Part shown: positions 1 to 7,125 of the stretch, one piece after another | Layout: each line of letters opens with the position of its first letter | Position numbering within the stretch: position 1 is the stretch's first letter | NCBI GenBank assembly: GCA_011605715.1 | Contig: JAAOZO010000036.1 | Span: forward strand, 1 to 12,222 | Direction of reading: 5' to 3' | DNA: 12,222 nucleotides | Source of the DNA: Nitrososphaerota archaeon | GTDB taxonomy: Archaea > Thermoproteota > EX4484-205 > JAAOZO01 | Translations under genes and position numbers: made by a program | Notes under the pieces: generated by a model | What the model was told of the DNA's origin: nothing | Database searches by the model: none | Seen by the model: the letters and a program-made list of their open reading frames with translations, nothing else

Positions 1-1022
1 GGCTTTACGTAAAAAATTATAGGGTTAGAACCAGAAAAACCAAACTCAAAACTTTTGAAGTGCTTTGCTACAAAAATTTCTGTTTCTAGGTGAGAGGAAA
101 CTTTGGGAATTGCAATTCTTGATTCTTCTCCAGCAAATACAAGATACGGGAAAATCATGTCTGCAGCATGTTCATCAATTGGCGCTTTCTTACTTATGCA
201 CGAAATTATTTTGTCTGCTGCTTCCTTTCCAACTTCTTCAGCACGTTTCCCTCTTTCTCCAATCGAATCGCCTCCAACTAGAGTATCTTCGTTTGTAAGC
301 CAAAGTGTAATCGAACTTCCCTTGCCTAAGGGCTTTGCGCTCACTGTTGTTTCAATTTTTGAGACTCTGATTCCATAGTTTTCTAGAGTTCTTCTTGCAG
401 AGTCTGCCTGCCTTTTCGCAACATCCTCTGGTAGATGGCTACATCTACTTATTCCTTCAACTTCTAAGTTCTCTGGCATGTGAACAATAGTTAGTCCATT
501 TGGTCTGCTACAAGGGTATATTTCATACTTTACAACTCCCCCTCCTTCTGGATAGTAGCCGCTTCTTTCTAGTTCTAGAAAAGCACGAATACCCATCTTT
601 TGTAACCCCTTAACAAAAACTTTATTAAAATAATCAAATGTTGGGCTCCACTTTACTTCTGTACCTCCTGTAATCTTTCCGTAGATCTTTGATTTTGTAA
701 CTAAGGCAAGTGGGATAATCGTCTGTAGTACTAATGTTATGCTTCCTGCTGTTCCTACATTAAAGTTAAATTCTCCACCTTCAACTTTTCCTGGAATAAA
801 CTCTATTGTAGATGAACCCACGCTAGCTCCAGAAATTTTTGCGTTTGCAATCGCAGAAACTGCTTGTATTGCTGCTAAGTGCTGAGGCCTTATTCCAGGG
901 TTATCTCGTTTTGATCTTATCTTTTCTATTCTTACTGGTATCCCAAGTATTGCCGAAAGAGCGAGTGTAATTCTAAGGATCTGCCCTCCTCCTTCACCAT
1001 AAGAGCCGTCGACAGTAATCAT
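1..1022 (-). CDS. rtcA: RNA 3'-terminal phosphate cyclase (RtcA), missing only the extreme C-terminus
   Basis: Reading the minus strand from the ATG at 1022-1020 gives 340 uninterrupted codons that run off the left edge. The family is usually about 335-345 residues, so little is missing. The N-terminus has the hallmark DGSYGEGGGQILR (residues 5-17), followed by RSKRDNPGIRPQHL (37-49), a glycine-rich YYPEGGG (156-162) and the active-site block DEHAADMIFPYL (283-294). His285 in that block is the expected adenylation nucleophile. In known family members the enzyme uses ATP to convert a 3'-phosphate RNA end into a 2',3'-cyclic phosphate. The gene is divergent from nadM with 78 bp between the chosen starts. 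Identification is firm. The cellular role in archaea (RNA repair or processing) is inferred from the family. Confidence 0.93.
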   Translation of the reverse strand, partial: MITVDGSYGEGGGQILRITLALSAILGIPVRIEKIRSKRDNPGIRPQHLAAIQAVSAIANAKISGASVGSSTIEFIPGKVEGGEFNFNVGTAGSITLVLQTIIPLALVTKSKIYGKITGGTEVKWSPTFDYFNKVFVKGLQKMGIRAFLELERSGYYPEGGGVVKYEIYPCSRPNGLTIVHMPENLEVEGISRCSHLPEDVAKRQADSARRTLENYGIRVSKIETTVSAKPLGKGSSITLWLTNEDTLVGGDSIGERGKRAEEVGKEAADKIISCISKKAPIDEHAADMIFPYLVFAGEESRIAIPKVSSHLETEIFVAKHFKSFEFGFSGSNPIIFYVK

Positions 1023-1039
1023 TTTCGTTGCCTTATTTT

Positions 1040-1080
1040 AGGTTCATTAAGTAAAAAGAATTTTTTTAAATGTAAGCTAA
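1040..1080. promoter_or_regulatory. Divergent promoter region for rtcA and nadM
   Basis: The spacer is AT-rich. A TTTAAA box at 1065-1070 is preceded by a run of T and an A-rich stretch. It lies about 26 bp before 1093, so nadM transcripts would start close to its start codons with almost no leader. On the opposite strand the same AT block lies about 40 bp before the rtcA ATG and may serve as its TATA element as well. This is inferred from spacing only. Confidence 0.4.
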
Positions 1081-1100
1081 GAGTATAAGTGATGAAAGTA

Positions 1101-1643
1101 ATGTCTTGGGCGCTTTATGTTGGGAGATTTCAGCCTTTTCATAAAGGGCACCTCTATGCCGTTAAAAGAATACTTGAAGAAGAAGAAAAACTCATAATAC
1201 TAATAGGAAGCTCTTTAAGTAGTCATGAAATAAGAAATCCATTTACTCTTGGAGAAAGAATTCAGATGATCCTCCTTGCACTGGATGATGAGAAAATAGA
1301 CAGAAAAAGATATCTCATTTCAAGCGTTCCTGACACCTCTTTTCATCCTTCATGGGTTACTCATGTGAAAAAAAGTGTCCCTTATTTTTATGTGGTTTAT
1401 ACTAACGATGCTCTAACAAGGGTTTTGTTCCAAGAAGAGGGCTACGTCGTAAAACCAGTGCCCCTCTTGAATAGGGAAATCTATTCTGGAACGGAAATTA
1501 GAAGGAGAATAATAAATGGAGAAGAGTGGTCTGAACTAGTGCCTAGGAGCGTTTACGAATTTATAATTTCTATTGGAGGCGATGCAAGGATAAGGGCATT
1601 AAATTCTAGCGACAGTGTTGCGCAGAAGGACTCTAATTTATAA
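1101..1643 (+). CDS. nadM: Archaeal nicotinamide-nucleotide adenylyltransferase
   Basis: Encodes a nucleotidyltransferase of the archaeal NadM type, which joins NMN and ATP to make NAD+ and pyrophosphate. The N-terminus has GRFQPFHKGHL, the GxFxPxHxGH ATP-binding motif that starts the Rossmann fold. The C-terminal part has SGTEIRRRI, the counterpart of the ISxTxxR motif that holds ATP phosphates. From the ATG at 1101 the protein is 180 residues, close to the usual 165-180. An in-frame GTG (1089) and ATG (1092) lie just upstream. I chose 1101 because it leaves six residues between Met and the GRFQ motif, as in other archaeal NadM proteins, and because GTGATG at 1089-1094 can act as a Shine-Dalgarno sequence for it. 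The last 20 or so residues (ending QKDSNL) look like an unconserved tail. Confidence 0.93.
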   Translation: MSWALYVGRFQPFHKGHLYAVKRILEEEEKLIILIGSSLSSHEIRNPFTLGERIQMILLALDDEKIDRKRYLISSVPDTSFHPSWVTHVKKSVPYFYVVYTNDALTRVLFQEEGYVVKPVPLLNREIYSGTEIRRRIINGEEWSELVPRSVYEFIISIGGDARIRALNSSDSVAQKDSNL

Positions 1644-1671
1644 AATAAATGGTGCTTGTCAAAGTTCAAAC

Positions 1672-1680
1672 TTTTAAATA
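1672..1680 (+). promoter_or_regulatory. TATA box of the FKBP gene
   Basis: TTTTAAATA is centred near 1676, with an A/G-rich stretch before it. The expected transcription start about 26 bp downstream is near 1702, just before the ATG at 1706. This supports a near-leaderless transcript and a start at 1706, not at the in-frame ATG at 1649. Confidence 0.55.
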
Positions 1681-1705
1681 CCCGCAAAAATACCAAAAAA
1701 GAGTC

Positions 1706-2458
1706 ATGAACGAAGACGGTACGTTCCTCTTAGTTGACTATTTGGTAAAAGTAAAGGATACTGGAGAAACTGTCTATACAACTTCTGAAGAAGAGGCAAA
1801 AAAAGCCGGAATTTTTAACGAACGCGAAATTTACAAGCCCGAGCTAATAATAATTGGTTCTAATGAAGTAACAAAGGGGTTTGAAAAAGCTTTAAGAGAA
1901 AACGAAGTTGGGCAGGAGAAAGAAGTTGAAATACCCCCAGAAGAAGGTTATGGTCAAAGAGACTTAACTAAGGTCAAAGTGTTTTCGATTAAAAGGCTTG
2001 CTGAAAAAAACGTTAATGTAGAAGAAATAAAAGTTGGGTCCAGCGTCGAAGTTGACGGAAAGATTGGTATAGTACGCGCAATAACTTCTGGAAGAGTGAC
2101 CATCGACTTTAACCCTCCACTAGCTGGAAAAACTTTAGTTTACAAATTTAAGATTTTAAAGAAAATAGAAGATGATAAAGAAAAAATAGTTTCTCTTCTA
2201 GGCAGATGGTTCCCCAGAATAGATGAAAGTAAGTTTGAGGTAAACTTGTCTGATAGCGAAGTTACTATAAAGATTCCTCCGGAAATATTCTACGTAGAAG
2301 GTTTGCAGTTAATAAAGAGAACTCTTTTCTCCTCCGTAGTAAAGTATGTTCCTAAAGTAGAAAGAGTAGTTTTTATAGAAGCATACGAAAAAGAAAAACC
2401 AAAAGAAGAAAAGAAAGAAGAGAAGTCTGAAGGGACTAAACAAGCTGAGCCTCAATAA
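1706..2458 (+). CDS. Long-type archaeal FKBP/SlyD-like peptidyl-prolyl isomerase
   Basis: From the ATG at 1706 the protein has 250 residues. The FKBP fold is interrupted by an inserted chaperone domain, as in SlyD-like proteins: GTFLLVDYLVKVKDTGE (residues 5-21) opens the FKBP half, VTKGFEKALRENEVGQ (55-70) and EIPPEEGYG (75-83) follow, and the insert-in-flap domain closes with DFNPPLAGKTL (134-144). Residues about 155-225 form the extra C-terminal domain of the long archaeal class. Residues about 226-250 are a Lys/Glu-rich, probably disordered tail. It should assist folding of cytosolic proteins by proline isomerisation and chaperone action. An in-frame ATG at 1649 would add 19 residues that look unlike the family and would place a good TATA box inside the gene. 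The 3' end overlaps the convergent UPF0179 gene by 23 bp. Confidence 0.88.
   Translation: MNEDGTFLLVDYLVKVKDTGETVYTTSEEEAKKAGIFNEREIYKPELIIIGSNEVTKGFEKALRENEVGQEKEVEIPPEEGYGQRDLTKVKVFSIKRLAEKNVNVEEIKVGSSVEVDGKIGIVRAITSGRVTIDFNPPLAGKTLVYKFKILKKIEDDKEKIVSLLGRWFPRIDESKFEVNLSDSEVTIKIPPEIFYVEGLQLIKRTLFSSVVKYVPKVERVVFIEAYEKEKPKEEKKEEKSEGTKQAEPQ
2383..2430 (-). terminator. Pyrimidine-rich tract likely ending the egsA-UPF0179 transcript
   Basis: The purine run encoding the Lys/Glu tail of the FKBP reads, on the minus strand, as a long C/T tract rich in T runs. It starts roughly 5-10 bp past the UPF0179 stop at 2436. Archaeal termination, including that driven by aCPSF1, uses U-rich tracts. This position suits a terminator for the minus-strand operon. 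Inferred from composition and position only. Confidence 0.35.
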
Positions 2459-2888
2459 GCGCAAGAACTTTTTCTGAATCTTTTGGGCATGGAAATTTCT
2501 TTATAATTTCAAGAATTTTTATTTTTTGTGGGTTTGATGTTAGTTCTAGAGGCACACAAAGGTCTTCATACGGGCAACCACGGAAATTACAAATGTTTAA
2601 ACTCACTTCTACAATTGCACCCACTTTTGCAAGCCTACTTTCAACTGCTATCTTGAAGTTTGGTCTTTTTATTTTAAAAAGTTTAACCTCTTTTTCCCTC
2701 AGCTCACAGTAGTACTTCATATCCCTTTGCTCTACAACGACAAATTTCTGAGTAGGTGTTAACGACTTATGACAAATCTGTCTGAAGTTGCACCTCTTAC
2801 ATTCCTCTGATTCTCCTAAGTAAATCCAGGTTTCTCCTATTGTTGCCGCATCTGAATCAAGTAATGTGAACAGCTCCTCTTCGTTCAA
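2436..2888 (-). CDS. UPF0179 family cysteine-rich protein, function unknown
   Basis: The protein has 150 residues and matches the pattern of the archaeal UPF0179 family: WIYLGESEECKRCNFRQICH near residues 21-40 and CNFRGCPYEDLC at 100-111. Cysteines at 30, 33, 39, 61, 100, 105, 111 and 134 could hold one or two metal ions or iron-sulfur clusters. This is inference, since I know of no assigned function. The start is TTG at 2888. Its TTGA overlaps the TGA stop of egsA by 4 nt, so it is likely translated by coupling to egsA, helped by an AGTGAT sequence about 8 nt upstream. It runs convergently into the end of the FKBP gene. Confidence 0.85.
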   Translation of the reverse strand: MNEEELFTLLDSDAATIGETWIYLGESEECKRCNFRQICHKSLTPTQKFVVVEQRDMKYYCELREKEVKLFKIKRPNFKIAVESRLAKVGAIVEVSLNICNFRGCPYEDLCVPLELTSNPQKIKILEIIKKFPCPKDSEKVLALIEAQLV

Positions 2889-3958
2889 GATTTTATCACT
2901 TTTGTTACTTTAGCCAAGTTGGCTGCAGCTTCTATTGTTAAACCTTTCTCTCCCAGTATAGTATACCTTTCTGGTCTAATTTTTGCGGCCAATGAAAGTG
3001 CTTTTACTAGTTGTTCTTCATTAACACCAATTTCTTTAGCTGTTGTTGCTGCCTTTGCTCTTTCTAAGTTTTCTTTTATTTCCATCCAATCCATGTCGTG
3101 TAAGTAGGACATCATTATCGTTCCAACTCCAACTTCTAGTCCATGCGTCGAAGGAAAATTGGCAACGTAATCAAGAGCATGAGCAAAGAGATGCTCGGAG
3201 CCGCTACAGGGCCTACTTGAGCCTGCTATGCTTATTACTATGCCACAAGAAATTAAAGCTTCTACTAGGGCTCGAACTCCCTCTTTTGATTTTGCGCCTA
3301 TCTCTTCAGACTTCTTTAGTATGCCATCTGCACAACCTTTTGCCTGTTGAGCAGCATACTCTCCGTAGTACTCTCCTGTTAGTAGGTGTGCAAGCCTCCA
3401 ATCCTTTACAGCAGTAAGTTTTCCTATTACGTCTCCAAAGCCACTTGAAATATAGACCTGCGGTGCCTTAGAGAGAATTTCTGTGTCTGCAAAGACCGCC
3501 AATGGTGTCTTAGAGAACCTAGAGTACCACTTATCTTCAGCAGGAAGTGAAACAAGTGGGCTTGCTATTCCATCATGAGAAGGTACAGTAGGAATGGAGA
3601 TAAAGTTCTTTGATTTCTGTTCAGCAATTAACTTTGATACGTCTATGACTTTACCTCCTCCCAAACCTACAATGGCATCAGCTTCTTTTAAGAATTCATG
3701 CGAAGAAAAATTTTCAACTGTTTCTTTGTGAGTCTTAAAAACATCAACTAGAAACTTAAATTTTATACCTTCAGAACTTAAAGAAGAAGCCAACTTATCT
3801 TTAAATAAAGAGTGTGGCGTCTTGCTTGTTATTATTAGTACGCTTCTTACCCCCATTCTTTTAAGCTCTTCTCCAACACTTGAGATTACGTCCTCTCCAG
3901 CTAGAATGAGTTTTGGAAGTTCTATTTTGTGCTTCACTCTTATCTCTTCTGCTCTCAT
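2885..3958 (-). CDS. egsA: sn-Glycerol-1-phosphate dehydrogenase
   Basis: The enzyme reduces dihydroxyacetone phosphate to sn-glycerol-1-phosphate with NAD(P)H, the step that sets the stereochemistry of archaeal membrane lipids. The ATG at 3958 gives 357 residues, close to the usual 350. Motifs in order: VGLGGGKVIDVSK (97-109) for NAD(P) binding, SIPTVPSHDGIASP (121-134), GFGDVIGK (173-180) with Asp176, SGSEHLFAHALD (252-263) with His256, and STHGLEVGVGT (270-280) with His272. Asp176, His256 and His272 are the expected zinc ligands of this iron-dehydrogenase-fold family. The frame stays open up to 4198, but the extra sequence lies antisense to psmB and does not resemble the family. The gene is divergent from psmB and is followed by the coupled UPF0179 gene. 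Confidence 0.95.
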   Translation of the reverse strand: MRAEEIRVKHKIELPKLILAGEDVISSVGEELKRMGVRSVLIITSKTPHSLFKDKLASSLSSEGIKFKFLVDVFKTHKETVENFSSHEFLKEADAIVGLGGGKVIDVSKLIAEQKSKNFISIPTVPSHDGIASPLVSLPAEDKWYSRFSKTPLAVFADTEILSKAPQVYISSGFGDVIGKLTAVKDWRLAHLLTGEYYGEYAAQQAKGCADGILKKSEEIGAKSKEGVRALVEALISCGIVISIAGSSRPCSGSEHLFAHALDYVANFPSTHGLEVGVGTIMMSYLHDMDWMEIKENLERAKAATTAKEIGVNEEQLVKALSLAAKIRPERYTILGEKGLTIEAAANLAKVTKVIKS

Positions 3959-4085
3959 TTTCCGTATATAAAGTAAAAAGAAAAATTTATTTGTTTCATC
4001 CTTTGCCTTAAGGATGCAGGTTAGGTGTTGGAAGTTGTATTTGAAAAAATATAATCCAGTTTCAGACAACTCAATTTTTAAAGAA
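3959..4085. promoter_or_regulatory. Divergent egsA / psmB promoter region
   Basis: On the plus strand an A/T-rich box AAATTTATT near 3982-3992 is about 26 bp before an in-frame ATG at 4014, and a second box AAAATATAAT near 4046-4055 is about 26 bp before 4077-4080, just ahead of the ATG at 4086. On the minus strand the 3982-3992 block lies about 27 bp before the egsA ATG, and TATATA near 3965-3970 lies closer. Box assignment is by spacing alone. Confidence 0.4.
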
Positions 4086-4718
4086 ATGCAAAACACTGGG
4101 AAATGGGGAACTACAACAGTTGGACTAGTATATGACAAAGGTGTTGTTTTTTCAACAGATACTAGAGTCATAGCAGGAAGTACCTTTGTAGCCCACAAAA
4201 AGGGGAAGAAAGTTCTTCAGATTAGCGACCACTCTGCTATTACTATAGCCGGAAGTGTAGCGTTTGCACAAAACTTAGTTGACATACTGCGAATCGAAGC
4301 TAGGGCGTTTCAGTTAGAACGAGGATACGAAATAACAATAAAGGCATTAGCTAACATTGCTTCGATCGCTCTTTGGAGGTCACCACCAGCAATTCAAGCT
4401 ATAATAGGAGGTTACGATATGTTTGGTCCAAGCTTATTTCAGATAGATCCCTATGGTGGCGTAACTCAAGAAAGCTTTGTTTCTACAGGGTCAGGATCTC
4501 CAGTTGCCCTTGGCGTCTTAGAGTCAAGGCTGAAAAAAGAGACGGCAAACGAAAAGGAAGCTATTGAGGTTGCAGTAGAAGCTATACTAACGGCTATGAG
4601 CAGAGATACCGCAACTGGGAATGATTTTGACGTTGCTATAATAAACGAGAAAGGCTATCATGAACTAAAAGAGAATGAAAAGAACGAAGTTTTAAAGGCG
4701 GTAAAGCGTGTAAGTTGA
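4086..4718 (+). CDS. psmB: Archaeal 20S proteasome beta subunit
   Basis: This is a catalytic N-terminal nucleophile threonine protease of the 20S core. From the ATG at 4086 the precursor has 210 residues with an eight-residue propeptide (MQNTGKWG). Self-cleavage after that Gly would expose Thr1 of TTTVGLVYDK. Numbering from this Thr, the catalytic residues Asp17 (STDTR), Lys33 (HKKGKKVL) and Asp166 (AMSRD) fall exactly where expected, with STGSGSP near 125-131 and TGNDFD at 169-174. An upstream in-frame ATG at 4014 would give a 32-residue propeptide. Because a TATA-like box suits each start, the choice is not settled. The gene overlaps aCPSF1 by 4 nt, a pairing seen in several archaea. Whether a second beta subunit exists elsewhere cannot be seen. 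Confidence 0.93.
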   Translation: MQNTGKWGTTTVGLVYDKGVVFSTDTRVIAGSTFVAHKKGKKVLQISDHSAITIAGSVAFAQNLVDILRIEARAFQLERGYEITIKALANIASIALWRSPPAIQAIIGGYDMFGPSLFQIDPYGGVTQESFVSTGSGSPVALGVLESRLKKETANEKEAIEVAVEAILTAMSRDTATGNDFDVAIINEKGYHELKENEKNEVLKAVKRVS

Positions 4719-6622
4719 CTTCTTCGCTCGATCAAATAAGAAAGGAAGTTGTTGAGAAAATATGGTCTGAATTTGGCCAAGTTAAAATAAAGATAGAAGG
4801 TCCAACAATAGTAATCTTTACAGATAATCCTGAGTTAGTTATAAAGAACACAAAGTATGCTGCAGACTTAGCGAAAACAATAAAAAGAAGAGTCACTATT
4901 AGGTTAGATCCTTCTTTAAGGAAAGAAGAAGATGTAGCAAAAGAAAAAATTCTAGAGATAATACCAAGAGAGGCTGAAGTAGAAAGAATAATATTTGACC
5001 ACAACTCTGGAGAAGCCATAGTTATAGCTAGAAAAATTCATTTTATACAAGCTAGCTATGAACAACTTGCCCTTGAAGTAATTAAAAATACTGGGTGGAA
5101 GCTAGTTGTAGAAAAGAAAACAATTCCTGATACAAAATCATTTTTGCAAGTGTTAAACGTTCTTACCTTGCCTTCTGAAGATAGAAAAAATTTCTTAATG
5201 AAAACTGGTGACCGAATTTTCAGACCACGTTTAGTTAATTTGAATACTGCGTTTATCTCCTTCCTAGGAGGTGTTGAACAAGTAGGGCGCTCTTCTTTGC
5301 TACTTTCGACAGAAGAAAGCAAAATACTTATAGACGCTGGCATAAACCCTGGAAGCTCCCTTAGGAGTACCTTCTTTCCAAGGTTTGATTATGAAATAAA
5401 AGACATTAACGAGCTAGAAGCCGTTATAATAACACATGCTCACCTTGACCATGTTGGTGCATTACCTTTTTTGATAAAGTATGGCTATAAGGGACCAATC
5501 TACATGACAGAACCAACCCTTTATCTAAGTGCTTTGCTTTTAGAAGATCTGTACAACGTAGACTTAAAGTCTGGAAGGACTCCCTTCTTTGAACTAAGAG
5601 ATATAAAGGAGATAGTTGAGCAAACAATAATCCTAAAGTATGGACAAACGACAGATATTGCGCCAAACGTTAGAGTAACACTTCACAATTCTGGACACAT
5701 TCTTGGGTCTGCGATGGTTCACCTAAGCATAGGAGAAAACGAAGGCAACGTACTTTACACAAGCGACTTTAAGTTGGGTAAAAGTTTACTTTTGAATTCA
5801 GCAGTTTATAAGAAACAAAAACTTAATGCTCTTATAATGGAGTGCACGTATGGAGGAGAAAACGATTTAATGCCTCCAAGAAGTGAGGTGGAAAATACAC
5901 TAATACGAATAGTAAACGAAACGCTAAAAGCTGGAGGAAAGGTTCTCATTCCAACGTTGGCAGTTGGGCGTGCTCAAGAAGTAATATTAATCTTGCTAAA
6001 AGCAATTGAAAACAAAATGATAGAAGAAGTGCCTATTTTCATCGATGGGATGATAATGGAAGTTACGAAGATACATTCAGCATTTCCTAGGTATCTTTCA
6101 TCTGAGCTAAGTTCTTTGATGGTAGAAGAAGACGAGAATCCTTTCGATTCTCATTACTTGGTTCCGGTAAAGAACCAAGATAGTCGAGAAGAGATTCTTT
6201 CTCAGGGAAAATCTATAATACTCTCTACATCAGGGATGCTTGAAGGAGGCCCAGTTCTAGAATACTTTAAGCGAATAGCTCCAGATCCTAACTCTTCTAT
6301 TGTTTTCGTTAACTACCAAATAGAAGGGACTTTAGGCCAAAGAGTCTTGTCTGGACTTAAGGAGGTTCAGATGGCAGATGAAGATGGAAGACCAACCTTA
6401 GTTAGTGTAAATAGCAAAGTTTATAGAATAGATGGCCTTAGTGGGCATTCTGATAGAACTCAACTTTTAACGTTCTTAAGGAGGATGCTAACTGGCCAAG
6501 AAATGATTTACTTGGTGCATGGTGAAATTTCAAAGCTTAGAAGTATGCACAATTACTTAAACAGGTTTGCTGCAGGAAGAGTTGTTGTACCAAAATTGGG
6601 TGATCGACACAGAGTATGCTAA
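4715..6622 (+). CDS. aCPSF1 / FttA, archaeal transcription termination ribonuclease
   Basis: The 635-residue protein is an archaeal CPSF73-like nuclease that cuts nascent RNA at U-rich sites and ends transcription. Residues 1 to about 150 form the KH-type RNA-binding region (SEFGQVKIKIEGPTIVIFTD early on). The metallo-beta-lactamase core carries HAHLDH (241-246), SGHILGSAM (326-334, His328) and YTSDFK (348-353, Asp351), the two-metal site. The beta-CASP insert carries MECTYGG (375-381), RIDGLSGHSD (571-580, His578) and VHGE (601-604, His602). The C-terminal LGDRH is usual for family members that dimerise. The start is TTG at 4715, inside the TTGA overlap with the psmB stop, so translation is probably coupled. 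Length and motifs are complete. Confidence 0.96.
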   Translation: MTSSLDQIRKEVVEKIWSEFGQVKIKIEGPTIVIFTDNPELVIKNTKYAADLAKTIKRRVTIRLDPSLRKEEDVAKEKILEIIPREAEVERIIFDHNSGEAIVIARKIHFIQASYEQLALEVIKNTGWKLVVEKKTIPDTKSFLQVLNVLTLPSEDRKNFLMKTGDRIFRPRLVNLNTAFISFLGGVEQVGRSSLLLSTEESKILIDAGINPGSSLRSTFFPRFDYEIKDINELEAVIITHAHLDHVGALPFLIKYGYKGPIYMTEPTLYLSALLLEDLYNVDLKSGRTPFFELRDIKEIVEQTIILKYGQTTDIAPNVRVTLHNSGHILGSAMVHLSIGENEGNVLYTSDFKLGKSLLLNSAVYKKQKLNALIMECTYGGENDLMPPRSEVENTLIRIVNETLKAGGKVLIPTLAVGRAQEVILILLKAIENKMIEEVPIFIDGMIMEVTKIHSAFPRYLSSELSSLMVEEDENPFDSHYLVPVKNQDSREEILSQGKSIILSTSGMLEGGPVLEYFKRIAPDPNSSIVFVNYQIEGTLGQRVLSGLKEVQMADEDGRPTLVSVNSKVYRIDGLSGHSDRTQLLTFLRRMLTGQEMIYLVHGEISKLRSMHNYLNRFAAGRVVVPKLGDRHRVC

Positions 6623-6647
6623 AAATTACTTTTGACTAAAGCAAAAC

Positions 6648-6656
6648 ATTTATATT
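6648..6656 (+). promoter_or_regulatory. TATA box of the LSm-L37e-translin operon
   Basis: ATTTATATT is centred near 6652, preceded by an A-rich stretch. The predicted start near 6678 leaves a leader of about 10 nt that includes GAGG at 6679-6682, a short ribosome-binding sequence for the ATG at 6689. The box lies in the 66-bp gap after aCPSF1. Confidence 0.55.
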
Positions 6657-6688
6657 CCTTCAAAAAGCTGGAAACACTGAGGCATACA

Positions 6689-6913
6689 ATGTTTGCTGAT
6701 CATGCACTACAAGCACTAGAGCGCTCTCTCGGCAAGAAAGTGATGCTCAGACTCAAAGAGGGTGGTGGAATAAGAGGAACATTACTTGGCTTTGATGCAC
6801 ACATGAACCTACTGCTCGACGAAGCAGAAGAAGTATTCAAAGAGAATGGAAGGAAGCTTGGTCTCATAATAGTTAGGGGCGATAACATAATCTTAGTTTC
6901 TCCCTCTGAATAG
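6689..6913 (+). CDS. Sm-like archaeal protein (LSm/SmAP)
   Basis: A 74-residue single-domain Sm fold protein. Sm1 is visible as GTLLGFDAHMNLLLDEAEE with the RNA-contact pattern D-x-H-M-N, and Sm2 as LIIVRGDNIILVSP with the RGDNI signature. Archaeal LSm proteins form seven-membered rings that bind U-rich RNA and take part in RNA metabolism. The frame is open upstream to a TTG at 6632, but the ATG at 6689 fits the family's length, follows a GAGG sequence and sits just after the predicted transcription start. The L37e gene follows 11 bp later. This LSm-L37e pair is a widely conserved archaeal arrangement. Confidence 0.95.
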   Translation: MFADHALQALERSLGKKVMLRLKEGGGIRGTLLGFDAHMNLLLDEAEEVFKENGRKLGLIIVRGDNIILVSPSE

Positions 6914-6924
6914 GTGAAACAAAT

Positions 6925-7125
6925 ATGGGAAAAAGCACCTCTGGCACTACTGCTTTCGGCAGAATGAATAAAAAGAAAACTCATACCATTTGTCCTAGAT
7001 GTGGAAGGAATGCTTTCAACGTTAGAAAAGGTTACTGTGCAGCTTGTGGCTTTGGAAGAAGTGCTAAGATAAGAAAATATTCATGGGCAAAGAAGCCATT
7101 AAATAGGTCTAAGAGGATTGTCTGA
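6925..7125 (+). CDS. rpl37e: 50S ribosomal protein L37e
   Basis: A 66-residue basic protein with a zinc ribbon: CPRC at residues 23-26 and CAACGFG beginning at 38. The flanking MGKSTSGTTAFGRMNKKKTH and SAKIRKYSWAKK match the family closely. It is a structural protein of the large ribosomal subunit that contacts rRNA. GGTGA right after the LSm stop (6914-6918) is its likely ribosome-binding site, 6 nt before the ATG. Its stop codon overlaps the next gene's TTG start region by 8 nt. Confidence 0.96.
   Translation: MGKSTSGTTAFGRMNKKKTHTICPRCGRNAFNVRKGYCAACGFGRSAKIRKYSWAKKPLNRSKRIV

Noticed and set aside
65..378. Plus-strand open frames of 77 and 91 codons
   Set aside because: They lie antisense to rtcA, whose minus-strand frame is intact and has strong family motifs.
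2919..3417. Plus-strand open frames inside egsA
   Set aside because: They are shadows of the minus-strand dehydrogenase gene and have no recognisable protein pattern.
3959..4198. 80-codon N-terminal extension of glycerol-1-phosphate dehydrogenase
   Set aside because: It is antisense to psmB, lacks family resemblance, and the ATG at 3958 gives the normal family length with a suitable promoter position.
4732..5666. Minus-strand open frames of 80-95 codons
   Set aside because: They are antisense to aCPSF1, which is complete with all catalytic motifs.
6632..6688. 19-codon N-terminal extension of LSm
   Set aside because: It contains the operon's TATA box and exceeds the family's usual length. 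The ATG at 6689 has a GAGG sequence in front of it.
6700..6984. 94-codon minus-strand frame across the LSm-L37e junction
   Set aside because: It is antisense to two well-identified genes and is Ser-rich without a motif, typical of a shadow frame.
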